Source: an uncultured Tenacibaculum sp. (GTDB taxonomy: Bacteria; Bacteroidota; Bacteroidia; Flavobacteriales; Flavobacteriaceae). Taken from it: a DNA stretch of 64,000 nt. A model generated the notes under the pieces. It did no database searches and was not told the origin of the DNA. It was given only the letters and a program-made list of their open reading frames with translations. The translations under genes were made by a program, and so were the position numbers. The stretch is taken from the NCBI GenBank assembly GCA_947492185.1, contig CANLMR010000001.1, positions 310,001 through 374,000 on the forward strand. Direction: 5' to 3'. Below, piece by piece: positions 44,283 to 52,853 of this stretch; within the stretch, counting starts at the first letter, position 1; each line of letters starts with the position of its first letter.

Positions 44283-46892
44283 TTACTTCTTCACCAACAT
44301 TCTCTTAATTTCATTCAATTTCATTAATGCTTCAATTGGCGTTAGAGTGTCAATATTTGTAGTTAAAATTTCTTCTCTGATGTCTTCTAATAAAGGATCA
44401 TCTAATTGGAAGAAACTCATTTGCATTTCCTGATTTTGAACATCTTTTAAAGTATCTTCAACTTCTTTGTGTGAATGACTTTCTTCTAATTGCTTCAAAA
44501 TTTTATTCGCTCTATGAATAACTTGATTCGGCATTCCTGCAAGCTTTGCTACGTGAATTCCAAAACTATGATTACTTCCACCAGCAACAAGTTTACGTAA
44601 GAATATGATACTATCTTTTAATTCTTTTACGGAAACATTAAAGTTTTTAATGCGTTCAAAAGTAGTTGTCATTTCATTTAACTCGTGGTAGTGAGTTGCA
44701 AATAAGGTTTTTGCTTTTGCAGGGTGCTCATGTAAATATTCTGAAATTGCCCAAGCAATAGAAATTCCATCATAGGTAGAAGTACCACGACCAATTTCAT
44801 CTAATAACACTAAACTACGTTCTGAGATGTTATTTAAAATAGAAGCAGTTTCATTCATTTCTACCATGAATGTAGATTCCCCCATTGATATATTATCACT
44901 AGCACCAACTCGGGTAAATATTTTATCTACAATTCCAATTCGAGCTTGTTGAGCCGGAACATAACTTCCCATTTGAGCTAATAAAACAATTAAAGCAGTT
45001 TGACGAAGAATAGCAGATTTACCAGACATATTTGGTCCGGTAATCATGATAATTTGTTGTTGATTGCGATTTAAAACCACATCATTTGCAATATATTCTT
45101 CACCAATTGGAAGTTGTTTTTCAATTACTGGATGACGACCATTTTTGATTTCAATATCTGTAGTTTCATTAACAGTTGGTCTTACATAATTATGATCAAT
45201 AGCCAATTGCGCAAAGGATAACAAACAATCTATTTTCGCAATAATTTGTGCATTTTCCTGAATAGGTTGTACAAAGTTGATGATATATTGAATTAACTTT
45301 CCAAATAACTCAACTTCTAATGCTTGAATCTTTTCTTCGGCTCCTAATATTTTTGTTTCATATTCTTTAAGCTCTTCAGTAATGTATCGTTCAGCATTTA
45401 CTAAAGTTTGCTTTCGAATCCATTCTTCAGGAACTTTGTCTCTGTGCGTATTTCTTACTTCAATATAATACCCAAAAACATTATTGAAAGCTATTTTTAA
45501 ACTCGGAATTCCAGTACGTTCAGTTTCGCGAGCAAGCATGTTATCCAAATACTCTTTTCCAGAATTTGCAATGGCTCTCAACTCATCTAGTTCTTCAGAA
45601 ACACCATTTGCAATTGCATTTCCTTTGTTGATGTTTACAGGAGCATCTTCAAAGACAGTAGTGTTTATTTTATCTATTAAATCAGTACAAGCATGTAGTT
45701 GTTTTCCTAACGATTTTACTGTTGCATTTTTAGTGGCTTCAGCAGCTTCTTTAATAGGCAGAATTGCTTTTAATGAGTTTTTAAGTAGTACTACTTCTCT
45801 AGGAGAAACTTTACCTGTAGCTACTTTAGAAACCAAACGTTCAATATCAGAAATTTGCTTAAGTTGATATGAAGTCTTTTCAAAAAAATCATCACTATCC
45901 ATTAAAAACTTAACCAATTCATGACGCTCTTTAATTTGTTCTAAATTTTTAAGAGGTAAGGCTAACCAACGTTTTAATAAACGTCCTCCCATAGGAGAAA
46001 TGGTTTTATCAATAACATCTAATAAAGAAACTGAGTTTATAGAATTACCGCCATACAACTCCAAGTTGCGAATCGTAAATCGATCCATCCAAATGTAGTT
46101 GTCTTCTGCAATTCTATTTATGCGTTGAATATGTTCAATTTTGTTATGCTGTGTTTCTGATAAATAATACATAACAGCACCAGCAGCAACAATACCATAC
46201 GTAATTTCTTCTACGCCAAAACCTTTTAAGTTTTTAACGTTAAAATGATTGGTTAAGGTTTCGTAACCATAATCTTTTTGAAACACCCAATCTTCCATAT
46301 AAAATGTGTGGAATCGATTGGTAAATTGTTCTAGAAAACGTTGCTTATGTTGTTTTTGAACCAAAACTTCACTTGGAGAAAAGTTTTGTAATAACTTATC
46401 GATATAAGCTTCATTTCCTTGAGCAACTAAAAACTCTCCAGTAGAAACATCTAAGAAAGAAACACCTAATTGTTTTTTATCGAAATGAATAGCAGCTAAA
46501 AAATTGTTGGTTTTAGATTGTAAAACCTCGTCGTTTAAAGAAACTCCAGGAGTAACCAATTCAGTTACACCACGTTTTACAATTTTCTTAGTCATTTTAG
46601 GATCTTCTAACTGATCACAAATGGCTACACGATGTCCTGCTTTTACTAACTTAGGTAAATAAGTGTTTAAAGAATGATGAGGAAAGCCGGCTAATGCAGT
46701 TTCACTTTCGCTTCCGTTTCCTCTTTTAGTTAGCACAATACCTAAAACTTCTGAGGCTTTTATAGCATCTTTTCCAAAGGTTTCATAAAAATCACCTACA
46801 CGAAACAACAACATTGCATCCGGATATTTAGCTTTGATTCCGTTATATTGTTGCATTAATGGAGTAACCTTTTTTGCCTTTGTTTTTGCCAA
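44283..46892 (-). CDS. mutS: DNA mismatch repair protein MutS
   Basis: This 869-residue protein recognises mismatches. The mismatch-binding motif is [15 protein letters not shown] at about 30-44, with the Phe-x-Glu wedge. The ATPase has Walker [15 protein letters not shown], Walker [17 protein letters not shown] and the [11 protein letters not shown] sequence. The C-terminal tail [12 protein letters not shown] and [16 protein letters not shown] is the standard MutS1 ending. The gene appears monocistronic. Confidence 0.97.
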   Translation of the reverse strand: MAKTKAKKVTPLMQQYNGIKAKYPDAMLLFRVGDFYETFGKDAIKASEVLGIVLTKRGNGSESETALAGFPHHSLNTYLPKLVKAGHRVAICDQLEDPKMTKKIVKRGVTELVTPGVSLNDEVLQSKTNNFLAAIHFDKKQLGVSFLDVSTGEFLVAQGNEAYIDKLLQNFSPSEVLVQKQHKQRFLEQFTNRFHTFYMEDWVFQKDYGYETLTNHFNVKNLKGFGVEEITYGIVAAGAVMYYLSETQHNKIEHIQRINRIAEDNYIWMDRFTIRNLELYGGNSINSVSLLDVIDKTISPMGGRLLKRWLALPLKNLEQIKERHELVKFLMDSDDFFEKTSYQLKQISDIERLVSKVATGKVSPREVVLLKNSLKAILPIKEAAEATKNATVKSLGKQLHACTDLIDKINTTVFEDAPVNINKGNAIANGVSEELDELRAIANSGKEYLDNMLARETERTGIPSLKIAFNNVFGYYIEVRNTHRDKVPEEWIRKQTLVNAERYITEELKEYETKILGAEEKIQALEVELFGKLIQYIINFVQPIQENAQIIAKIDCLLSFAQLAIDHNYVRPTVNETTDIEIKNGRHPVIEKQLPIGEEYIANDVVLNRNQQQIIMITGPNMSGKSAILRQTALIVLLAQMGSYVPAQQARIGIVDKIFTRVGASDNISMGESTFMVEMNETASILNNISERSLVLLDEIGRGTSTYDGISIAWAISEYLHEHPAKAKTLFATHYHELNEMTTTFERIKNFNVSVKELKDSIIFLRKLVAGGSNHSFGIHVAKLAGMPNQVIHRANKILKQLEESHSHKEVEDTLKDVQNQEMQMSFFQLDDPLLEDIREEILTTNIDTLTPIEALMKLNEIKRMLVKK

Positions 46893-46924
46893 GTTTATAG
46901 ATTTTAAGTTAGTTTTGCGAAGAT

Positions 46925-47040
46925 AGAAAATAGTCAGTTAACAGTTGTCAATAAACAATAATCAGTTATCAATAAACAATGAACATTTGTTATTGATTCT
47001 GTGATTAATATTAATTTACTGTTCACTGATAATTTATCAC
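46925..47040. repeat. Short degenerate repeats upstream of trmH-like gene
   Basis: The gap between mutS and the methyltransferase gene holds repeated units such as CAGTTATCAATAAACAATGA, AATAAACAATAATCAG and CACTGATAATTTATCACTGA. They are imperfect and partly inverted. Similar intergenic strings occur widely in flavobacteria. I see no gene in them. Confidence 0.5.
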
Positions 47041-47053
47041 TGATAATTGAATT

Positions 47054-47584
47054 ATGCGCAAACTAAGAAATAATGAGTTAGGAAGAATTTCTGTTGATGA
47101 ATTTAAAGAAGCAGAAAAAACACCCATAATTGTTGTACTTGATAATATTAGAAGCTTAAATAATGTAGGTTCTGTTTTTAGAACTTCAGATGCTTTTTTA
47201 ATTGAGAAGATCTATTTATGTGGAATTACAGCCACACCTCCAAACAAGGAAATTCACAAAACTGCTTTAGGTGCTACAGAATCTGTAGCATGGGAATATG
47301 TAGAAGACACGTTAACGTTAGTTGAAAAACTAAAAGATGAAGGCGTTAAAGTATTTGCTATTGAACAAGCAGATAACAGCACAAAATTGGATAAACTTTC
47401 TGTTACTAAAGCAGATAAATATGCTATTGTTTTTGGTAACGAAGTAAAAGGGGTACAACAGGAAGTTGTAACTGCATCTCACAATTGTATTGAAATTCCT
47501 CAATTAGGAACAAAGCATTCATTAAACATTTCTGTGAGTTGTGGAGTTGTATTGTGGGACTTATTTGTGAAGTTGAGGAAATAG
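47054..47584 (+). CDS. TrmH/SpoU-family RNA 2'-O-methyltransferase
   Basis: This 176-residue SPOUT protein has the three family motifs: LNNVGSVFRTSDAF (motif 1, with the catalytic Arg), IVFGNEVKGVQQEV (motif 2) and SLNISVSCGVVLWDL (motif 3). It is a minimal version without a separate RNA-binding domain, so it could methylate a tRNA or rRNA ribose. The substrate is not determined by sequence. Confidence 0.9.
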   Translation: MRKLRNNELGRISVDEFKEAEKTPIIVVLDNIRSLNNVGSVFRTSDAFLIEKIYLCGITATPPNKEIHKTALGATESVAWEYVEDTLTLVEKLKDEGVKVFAIEQADNSTKLDKLSVTKADKYAIVFGNEVKGVQQEVVTASHNCIEIPQLGTKHSLNISVSCGVVLWDLFVKLRK

Positions 47585-47905
47585 ATTCCCATTTTCATGG
47601 GAATGACAATTTTGAATGGTTCTGTCATTCTCGAGCAGTCGGGAATCTCATGATGCGATGCTGAAACTCCCGAAATTTCGGGACAGCATGACTAAAATTT
47701 AATCGAAACGTCATTCTGAATTTAGTTCAGAATCTTTCCGTCATTACGAGGCTTGTGTCAAATTCAATTTGGCAATTAGACGAAGTAATCTGTTTATTGA
47801 ATAACTATGATTTGGTTTTAAATATAAAGATTGCTTCACTTCGTTTTACTTCATTCGCAATGACATTTGTTACGTCATTACGAGGAAGAATGACGAAGTA
47901 ATCTC
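47585..47905. repeat. Block of several REP-like repeats
   Basis: The 320 bases after the TrmH-like gene are almost all repeat sequence. They include GATTCCCATTTTCATGGGAA followed by TGACA, CTCCCGAAATTTCGGGACAG, GTCATTCTGAATTTAGTTCA followed by GAATC, and the CGTCATTACGAGG..CGAAGTAATC..CGCAATGAC type. One unit carries an insert with TTGTGTCAAATTCAATTTGG whose inverted arms match a sister copy at 48229. The last copy, at 47873-47904, touches the stop codon of the GIY-YIG gene. Confidence 0.8.
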
Positions 47906-48205
47906 TCAATTAATATCAAAAATCCAATTTTCTGACAAATCAATCCATTCAGGATTCGAAGTATTTATTAAATCTTCTTTCTTTTTTCGATTACCCGATT
48001 TTAATTGTTTTTCTCTAACAATTGCTTGATTTATTGAATCAAACTCTTCGAAATAAACCAACTTATTACAATTATATTTAGATGTAAAACCTTTAAATAC
48101 TTTTGTTTTATGCTGAAGAATTCTTTTCTCTATATCACTAGTAACACCAATATAAATTACAGTATTATTCTTATTGGTAAGAAAATATACATAGCTCTTT
48201 TTCAT
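47906..48205 (-). CDS. GIY-YIG endonuclease-like protein (UPF0213 type)
   Basis: This 99-residue protein is a single GIY-YIG domain. YVYFLTNKNNTVIYIGVTSD holds the two signature strands (here YFL and YIG), IEKRILQHKTKVF carries the conserved Arg and His, and IVREKQLKSGNRKKKEDLIN carries the catalytic Glu. Such small proteins are structure-related to homing and Holliday-type nucleases; their cellular role is unknown. The gene is enclosed on both sides by REP-like repeats, with one touching its stop. Confidence 0.87.
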   Translation of the reverse strand: MKKSYVYFLTNKNNTVIYIGVTSDIEKRILQHKTKVFKGFTSKYNCNKLVYFEEFDSINQAIVREKQLKSGNRKKKEDLINTSNPEWIDLSENWIFDIN

Positions 48206-48225
48206 AGAAGTAAAGGTATAATATT

Positions 48226-48530
48226 TTCGTCACTAGGATGCTTGTGCCAAATTCAGTTTGGTAACCAGACGAAGCAGTCTCTCATTTTCGATTGATAGAT
48301 TGCTTCATTCCATTCACAATGACAAATTACGACGTCATTCCGATGAGGTAACGAAGAAGGAATCTGTTTTTCTCGAACTATAAGATTGCGTCACACCACT
48401 TAGTTTCGTTCACAATGACGAAGTAATCTGTTTTTGAATAATTCTGATTTAGGTCTAAACATAAAGATTGCTTCACTCCACCTTGTTTCTCCCGATTCCG
48501 ACATTTCGGAACGGGATGCAATAACGTTAA
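48226..48530. repeat. Block of REP-like repeats upstream of the GIY-YIG gene
   Basis: This stretch holds CGTCACTAGGATG followed by CTTGTGCCAAATTCAGTTTG and CGAAGCAGTC, then AGATTGCTTC with CACAATGAC, a second unit CGTCATTCCGATGAGG with CGAAGAAGGAATC, and further right arms ending at about 48530. These are diverged copies of the units at 1037 and 47585. No gene is evident. Confidence 0.75.
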
Positions 48531-48764
48531 AAAATACAGGAAAAACCCCTTTTTTTTAAAAGTGTGTAAATCGTGGTATTTCTTTTGATATATTAATGAT
48601 GTTCAATAGAATAAGATTTTAGAACACAAAAAGGGTTATACATACACTAAACACAAGGCTTGTTTAAAAATAGTATTAACATATGTAAATTTTGTGTTTT
48701 TAAATTAAAATGTTTAATTTCATACGTTGAATACATAAATATTAACATTAAATTTTTTTAGATC
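48531..48764. other. AT-rich leader region before the Gly-rich peptide gene
   Basis: This stretch separates the repeat block from the small peptide gene. At 48536-48552, ACAGGAAAAACCCCTTTT resembles the activator-type element of the downstream array, but no TAnnTTTG box lies at the array spacing. AAAAAGGGTTATACATAC at 48627-48645 recalls the AGGGATTATG boxes of the peptide leaders. The resemblance is weak and I see no gene. Confidence 0.35.
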
Positions 48765-48908
48765 ATGAAAAAAATTACTTACGTACAAAAAACTCAAACG
48801 ATTAAATTCCCTGGTGGAGACTCTACTGATAGTGGTGGAGATGGAATGGGAAACTCTGGTGGTAACGGTGGAGGTAGTGGATCAAGTGGTGGTGGCGATA
48901 GAACCTAA
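48765..48908 (+). CDS. 47-residue Gly-rich peptide
   Basis: This short gene encodes MKKITYVQKTQTIKFPGG followed by a tail of Gly, Ser, Asp and Asn ending SSGGGDRT. The N-terminal half is basic and non-hydrophobic, so it is not a signal peptide. The FPGG step resembles a leader/core junction, and the tail looks flexible. It sits 72 nt before the sensor kinase, separated by a hairpin terminator. It could be a secreted signal, a RiPP precursor or a small regulator of the kinase. No family is recognised. Confidence 0.65.
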   Translation: MKKITYVQKTQTIKFPGGDSTDSGGDGMGNSGGNGGGSGSSGGGDRT

Positions 48909-48939
48909 ATTTGAATAAAACTATATAATGTGATAAATT

Positions 48940-48972
48940 AAAAACCATTATTTTTGATGAATAATGGTTTTT
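48940..48972 (+). terminator. Terminator/attenuator between the Gly-rich peptide and the kinase gene
   Basis: AAAAACCATTAT TTTTGATGA ATAATGGTTTTT forms a 12-bp hairpin followed by T-rich sequence. It ends 8 nt before the kinase ATG, so it should limit read-through from the peptide gene into the two-component genes. Confidence 0.75.
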
Positions 48973-48979
48973 GTATTTT

Positions 48980-50848
48980 ATGAAAAAGCAATTTTATTTT
49001 CTTTTATTCTTTTATTTTCTTTTTACTGTGCAAGGTCAAGAGGGTTTAATTGAATTTGATCGAGATGAAATTATTCAATCAGGACGAAAGGCATTTTTTA
49101 ATAAAAATTTACCAGAATTAGTTAAAATAACAAATAAGCTAAATAGCTTATATATTTTAGGGAATGATTCAGTTTTGTTAGCAAAAGTCTATCATTTTAA
49201 GGCGCTTCAAAAAAAGTTAACTTACACCAATGATAGTGCGTTCTATTTTTATCAAAAATCTATTAACGTTTCAAAATTAATAAATGATTCTTTAGCTGTG
49301 GGTAGAAGATTACTGAGCATGGCTGTTTTGCAAAGAAACGCAAAGGATTATTTAGGAAGCGAAATCAGTTCAATTGAGGCATTAAAATATTTAGAATCTT
49401 TAAGGTCATATGGATATTTAGAAAGTTTATATAATAATCTAGGACTAGTTTCGGAAGAACTAAACCAGGATAAGGAGGCTATTAAATACTATAAAAAAGC
49501 TTTTAAAATCGGTGATTCAATTAGTGATAAAAACAGAAAAGAATTAAGCTACATTAGATTTCATAATAATTTAGGATTACTTTATCAACAGGACAGTGCT
49601 CATCAGAAGGCAGTTGAGTATTTTAGAAAAGGCTTACAGCTCGATAGTGTCAAAGAAAAACACCCAACACATTATGCTCTTCTACTCGAAAATTTGACAT
49701 ATAGTGAGTATAAATTAGGTATAGAAAAAGATACTGAGAAGAAATACCAAAAAGTATTAACTTTAAGAAATAAACTTAAAGGAGAAAATGAAGTACCGGC
49801 TACTTTTGAAGTACCGACAACACTTAATAACCTAGCTGATTTTCATTTTGATAAAAAGAATTACTTAAAAGCTAAGTATTATGCAAATAATGCATTAAAA
49901 TATGCCAAACAAACCCATAATAATAAACGCTGGTTAAAAGCATTATTAACTTTATCAGTATTATCTGAAGGAAATGAATCCAAAGCATACTTAGAAGAAT
50001 ATATTTCATTAAACGATAGTTTGTTTCAACAAGAACGTCAGTTAAAAAACCAATTTGCTAAAATTCGTTATGAAACCGAAAAAACAGAACAAGAAAACGA
50101 AGAATTAAAAGTAGAAAACGAAAAATCTCAAGCAGAGGCAGAAGCGCAGAAACAAAGAGCTACTATTGGGTTACTATTATCGGGTATTAGTATTATGTTT
50201 TTACTATCTAGTATTTCGTTTTTTAGGTTTAGAAGAAAAAAATTACTGTTTCTTTCTCAGTTACAAAAAATAGAAGCTCGAGAAGAAGAGCGTAGGCAAA
50301 TTGCAAAATCGTTACATGATGAGGTAGCTGGAGATTTACGTTTATTACATAGAAAATTAGAGAAATCGTTTTTATTAGAAGAAGCTCAAAAACTAGAGTT
50401 GGTAAAAGATAATGTTCGTAATTTATCACATCAATTAACGAGCGTTAGTTTTGAGGATGTTCCGTTTCGAGATCAGATACTAAATTTAGTTAGCGATTAT
50501 TTTTCACCTGAGTTTATTATTAAAGTAAATGGACTAAAAGAAATCGACTGGTCTCAAGCAAATAAGTCTATAAAAAGATTGCTATATCTTAGTTTACGAG
50601 AGTGTATACAAAATTGTCAGAAGTATGCAGAGGCTTCTAAAATGATAATAAGTTTCTCAATCAACAAAAAATCTGTATTTTTGGATGTAGTAGATAACGG
50701 TAAAGGTTTCGATACCGCTACGCAAAAGAAGGGAATTGGATTACTAAACTTACAAGAACGTGTTGAAGATTTAAATGGAACACTAACTATTGAAAGTGAG
50801 GTAGGAAAAGGAACTCAAATAATCATCCAAACACCTCTAAATGCCTGA
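48980..50848 (+). CDS. TPR-containing sensor histidine kinase (NarL/HisKA_3 class)
   Basis: I start at ATG 48980, giving 622 residues; a TTG three codons earlier overlaps the terminator. A signal peptide ends near FTVQGQ. Residues about 30-350 are tetratricopeptide repeats (EAIKYYKKAFKIGDSISDKN, KAVEYFRKGLQLDS), presumably periplasmic. A coiled coil leads to one transmembrane helix near 397-416. The HisKA_3 site is RRQIAKSLHDEVAGDLRLLH, with the His in SLHDE. The ATPase has CIQNCQKYAEAS, VVDNGKGFD and KGIGLLNLQERVE. It overlaps the regulator gene by 8 nt. Confidence 0.92.
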   Translation: MKKQFYFLLFFYFLFTVQGQEGLIEFDRDEIIQSGRKAFFNKNLPELVKITNKLNSLYILGNDSVLLAKVYHFKALQKKLTYTNDSAFYFYQKSINVSKLINDSLAVGRRLLSMAVLQRNAKDYLGSEISSIEALKYLESLRSYGYLESLYNNLGLVSEELNQDKEAIKYYKKAFKIGDSISDKNRKELSYIRFHNNLGLLYQQDSAHQKAVEYFRKGLQLDSVKEKHPTHYALLLENLTYSEYKLGIEKDTEKKYQKVLTLRNKLKGENEVPATFEVPTTLNNLADFHFDKKNYLKAKYYANNALKYAKQTHNNKRWLKALLTLSVLSEGNESKAYLEEYISLNDSLFQQERQLKNQFAKIRYETEKTEQENEELKVENEKSQAEAEAQKQRATIGLLLSGISIMFLLSSISFFRFRRKKLLFLSQLQKIEAREEERRQIAKSLHDEVAGDLRLLHRKLEKSFLLEEAQKLELVKDNVRNLSHQLTSVSFEDVPFRDQILNLVSDYFSPEFIIKVNGLKEIDWSQANKSIKRLLYLSLRECIQNCQKYAEASKMIISFSINKKSVFLDVVDNGKGFDTATQKKGIGLLNLQERVEDLNGTLTIESEVGKGTQIIIQTPLNA

Positions 50849-51518
50849 GAAGATAAAAATACTAATTGCAGATGATCATCAGCTAATTATAGAAGGTATA
50901 CTATCATATATAAAAGACGTTGATAATCTTGAAATAGAAACAACCAATTCTTGTGATGAAGCATATTCGAAAATAAAAGTAGCACTTACAGATACTCCTT
51001 TTCAAATTTTATTTACCGATTTAAGTTTTGATAATGCTAATGAAAACTCAAGGATTGATAGCGGAGAAAATTTAATAAAAACAATTAAACAAGAAGAAAT
51101 ACCTATAAAAATTGGAGTTATTACTGGGCACTCAGAAACAAATAGAGTGTTTAATGTAATTCAAAATTTAAATCCGAACGCTTATTTATTAAAAGGAAAA
51201 TGTAACACCGCTGAGTTAACTTTTGCAATTGATAAAATGTTAACAGGCGAAGTATATTACACACATGAAATTCATCAAAAACTACTAAAGCGAGCACTAA
51301 TAGATATACAAATGGATGACGTAGCAATTCAGATTTTAAAAGAGTTGCCTAAGCATCCAAAAATTAGTAACCTTGAAGGAATTATTACTAAAGATGATGG
51401 TAGTTTATTAAAAATTCGCTCTATAGAAAACAAATTAGCTAAACTAAGAACAGATCTTCAGGCTAATAATAATACAGATTTAGTACTGAAAGCTAAGGAG
51501 TTAGGTATTTTAGATTAG
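50841..51518 (+). CDS. Response regulator, NarL-like with divergent C-terminal HTH
   Basis: This 225-residue protein has a receiver domain: KILIADDHQLIIEGILSYIK with the acidic pocket, the phosphoacceptor Asp in ILFTDLSFD, Thr in VITGHS and Lys in YLLKGK. The C-terminal part (MDDVAIQILKELPKHPKISN and KIRSIENKLAKLRTDLQANN) ends TDLVLKAKELGILD, which matches the LuxR/NarL helix-turn-helix end but is shorter and diverged in the recognition helix. It is coupled to the kinase by an 8-nt overlap, and the first array promoter begins 8 nt after its stop. Confidence 0.9.
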   Translation: MPEKIKILIADDHQLIIEGILSYIKDVDNLEIETTNSCDEAYSKIKVALTDTPFQILFTDLSFDNANENSRIDSGENLIKTIKQEEIPIKIGVITGHSETNRVFNVIQNLNPNAYLLKGKCNTAELTFAIDKMLTGEVYYTHEIHQKLLKRALIDIQMDDVAIQILKELPKHPKISNLEGIITKDDGSLLKIRSIENKLAKLRTDLQANNNTDLVLKAKELGILD

Positions 51519-51525
51519 CACCTTG

Positions 51526-51589
51526 CGGAAAACCACATTTTGCATTGCAGATTTCCCCTTTTCAGAACATGTAAGGTGATATATATTTG
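51526..51589 (+). promoter_or_regulatory. Array promoter, sRNA unit 1
   Basis: An upstream element has half-sites CGGAAAACC at 51526 and GCAGATTTCCC at 51547, 22 bp apart, joined by ACATTTTGCATT. The -7 box TATATTTG is at 51582-51589, 24 nt after the first CCC. A standard -33 TTG is absent, as the element fills that position. It is the most diverged of the nine copies. Confidence 0.72.
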
Positions 51590-51594
51590 TATCA

Positions 51595-51688
51595 CTTACA
51601 TAACAAATTCTTTAGGGAAGAATTACTGAAAAGAGTAAAAGAAAGACAAAAGACCTCTTAGGCGTAAAGCTTAAGAGGTTCTTTTTTT
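51595..51688 (+). ncRNA. Array small RNA 1 (predicted)
   Basis: A transcript of about 94 nt is predicted from just after the -7 box to the terminator. It has no ATG, GTG or other plausible start. An internal hairpin AATTCTTTAGGGAAGAATT displays an AGGG motif in its loop. The terminator ACCTCTTA..TTAAGAGGT with a T-run ends at 51688, 99 nt from the end of the -7 box, exactly as in units 2 and 3. Confidence 0.65.
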
Positions 51689-51707
51689 GTTTAATTTTTA
51701 GGATTAC

Positions 51708-51770
51708 ATAAATCCACATTTTAAGTTGCGGAAAACCCTTTTTATAGAGGGTTTTAATAAGATAGCTTTG
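51708..51770 (+). promoter_or_regulatory. Array promoter, sRNA unit 2
   Basis: ATAAATCCACATTTTAAG leads into GTTGCGGAAAACCC at 51725-51738. The -7 box TAGCTTTG is at 51763-51770, 24 nt after CCC. The first half-site is degenerate (CAT in place of CGG), though position and context are kept. Confidence 0.72.
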
Positions 51771-51775
51771 TTCCC

Positions 51776-51869
51776 GAATCAATCAAGTAATTCATTTGGG
51801 GGAAGGAATTACTTTCGGAGATTAGTATTCTTGAGCCTCTCAAACTTTTGTTTGGGAGGTTCTTTTTTT
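51776..51869 (+). ncRNA. Array small RNA 2 (predicted)
   Basis: The predicted transcript of about 94 nt has no start codon. The stem AGTAATTC (51786-51793) pairs with GAATTACT (51806-51813) and presents a 12-nt loop ATTTGGGGGAAG. A terminator with arms GCCTCTCAAAC and GTTTGGGAGGT (one G-U pair allowed) and a T-run ends at 51869, 99 nt from the -7 box. The unit is about 80 percent or more identical to unit 3. Confidence 0.68.
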
Positions 51870-51888
51870 GTTTAATTTTTAGGATTAC

Positions 51889-51951
51889 ATAAATCCACAT
51901 TTTAAGCTGCGGAAAACCCTTTTCACAGAAGGTTTTAATAAGATAGCTTTG
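51889..51951 (+). promoter_or_regulatory. Array promoter, sRNA unit 3
   Basis: ATAAATCCACATTTTAAG is followed by CTGCGGAAAACCC, and the -7 box TAGCTTTG at 51944-51951 stands 24 nt after CCC. It is nearly identical to the unit 2 promoter, 181 bp upstream. Confidence 0.72.
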
Positions 51952-51956
51952 CATAC

Positions 51957-52050
51957 GAATCAATCGAGTAATTCTATTTGGGGAAGGAATTACATTAAGA
52001 GATTAGTAACTATGAGCCTCTCAAACTTTTGTTTGGGAGGTTCTTTTTTT
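51957..52050 (+). ncRNA. Array small RNA 3 (predicted)
   Basis: The predicted transcript of about 94 nt has no good start codon. The stem GTAATTC (51968-51974) pairs with GAATTAC (51987-51993) around the 12-nt loop TATTTGGGGAAG. The terminator is the same as that of unit 2 and its T-run ends at 52050, again 99 nt from the -7 box. Confidence 0.68.
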
Positions 52051-52071
52051 ACTTGATTTTTAAGGCTTTGC

Positions 52072-52134
52072 ATAAATCCACATTTTAAATTGCGGAAATC
52101 CCCTTTAATAAAATGTGACTTCGCTATATATTTG
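52072..52134 (+). promoter_or_regulatory. Array promoter, sRNA unit 4
   Basis: ATAAATCCACATTTTAAA is followed by TTGCGGAAATCCC, and the -7 box TATATTTG is at 52127-52134, 24 nt after CCC. The element is intact although the transcript below differs from units 1-3. Confidence 0.7.
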
Positions 52135-52139
52135 TATCA

Positions 52140-52223
52140 GTGATCATCCGCGGAAACAAAAGGGTGAAAACATTTTAGGGGATTATATGGCCTTCTAGGA
52201 ATTATTTCTTAGAAGGTTTTTTT
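52140..52223 (+). ncRNA. Array small RNA 4 (predicted)
   Basis: The predicted transcript of about 84 nt includes TTTTAGGGGATTATATGG, close to the AGGGATTATG box that precedes the peptide genes. The ATG in it is followed by a stop after two codons, so no peptide is made. The terminator CCTTCTA..TTAGAAGG with a T-run ends at 52223. Confidence 0.55.
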
Positions 52224-52295
52224 ATGGAAAATTTTTGTTGTAATTAATTTCTTTTTCAGTTAAATTTGAGAATACTAACCATAAACTAATTAATA

Positions 52296-52778
52296 ATGAA
52301 AGGAAAAGAAGGGATTATCAACTTCATGGTAATTGTTGCCCTTTTAGGGTATATTATTTGTTCTCTATTACTTTTTAAAGAAGCCTTTGAGTTAAAAGGT
52401 CAAGAAAACCCAGAAACGAGTCCAGCTTTAATGTACATAGCAAGTGCGTTAACAGGTCTTGTAGGAGGTATTGTTGCTGCTGCTTTTGGTGTTAAAACAA
52501 AAGACGATGGTGTTGGTGCAATGAATAATGCTGAAAGTAAGGCTTTGTCTGGAAGACTTAAAATGCAAAGAGTTGGAGAATTTGCTATGGGTGCAAATGA
52601 AGACAAGTTAAAAGAAAGATTAGGAAACTTATACGCTTGGGCATATATCTTAGTTGGAATTGCATCAATTGTTATTTGGGCAATTTTAAGTGCAGATGCT
52701 ACACAAAGCATTACTACTAATGCAACAACATTTATAGGAATGATGTTGGCCATTGTTAGCGCTTTCTTTAAAGAATAG
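52296..52778 (+). CDS. Unknown multi-span membrane protein inside the small-unit cluster
   Basis: This 160-residue protein has hydrophobic segments at about 8-26 (IINFMVIVALLGYIICSLLL), 44-62 (ALMYIASALTGLVGGIVAAA), 114-132 (AYILVGIASIVIWAILS) and 140-156. Between the second and third lies a polar loop of about 50 residues. I do not recognise the family. It has an ordinary -7 box, TAAATTTG at 52260-52267, and not the array-type promoter. It stands between the sRNA units and the peptide units; a role in transport or immunity for the peptides is possible but unproven. Confidence 0.6.
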   Translation: MKGKEGIINFMVIVALLGYIICSLLLFKEAFELKGQENPETSPALMYIASALTGLVGGIVAAAFGVKTKDDGVGAMNNAESKALSGRLKMQRVGEFAMGANEDKLKERLGNLYAWAYILVGIASIVIWAILSADATQSITTNATTFIGMMLAIVSAFFKE

Positions 52779-52803
52779 AAATTAATTGAAAGTTATTATA
52801 AAT

Positions 52804-52839
52804 AAAAAGGTTTCCATTCTTTAAAATGGAAACCTTTTT
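52804..52839. terminator. Bidirectional terminator
   Basis: AAAAAGGTTTCCATT CTTTAA AATGGAAACCTTTTT is a perfect 15-bp hairpin between the membrane protein gene and the convergent lipase gene. Confidence 0.9.
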
Positions 52840-52853
52840 ATTTACGTTAATTT

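Noticed and set aside
48110-48295. Plus-strand 61-codon frame over the GIY-YIG start
   Set aside because: It is antisense to the nuclease gene and continues into repeat sequence.
51754-51963. Minus-strand 69-codon frame across sRNA units 2 and 3
   Set aside because: It crosses a terminator, a promoter element and hairpins that explain the sequence better, and it has no start context or motif.
52400-52753. Minus-strand 117-codon frame antisense to the membrane protein gene
   Set aside because: The plus-strand frame has a start, promoter box and terminator; this one is its shadow.
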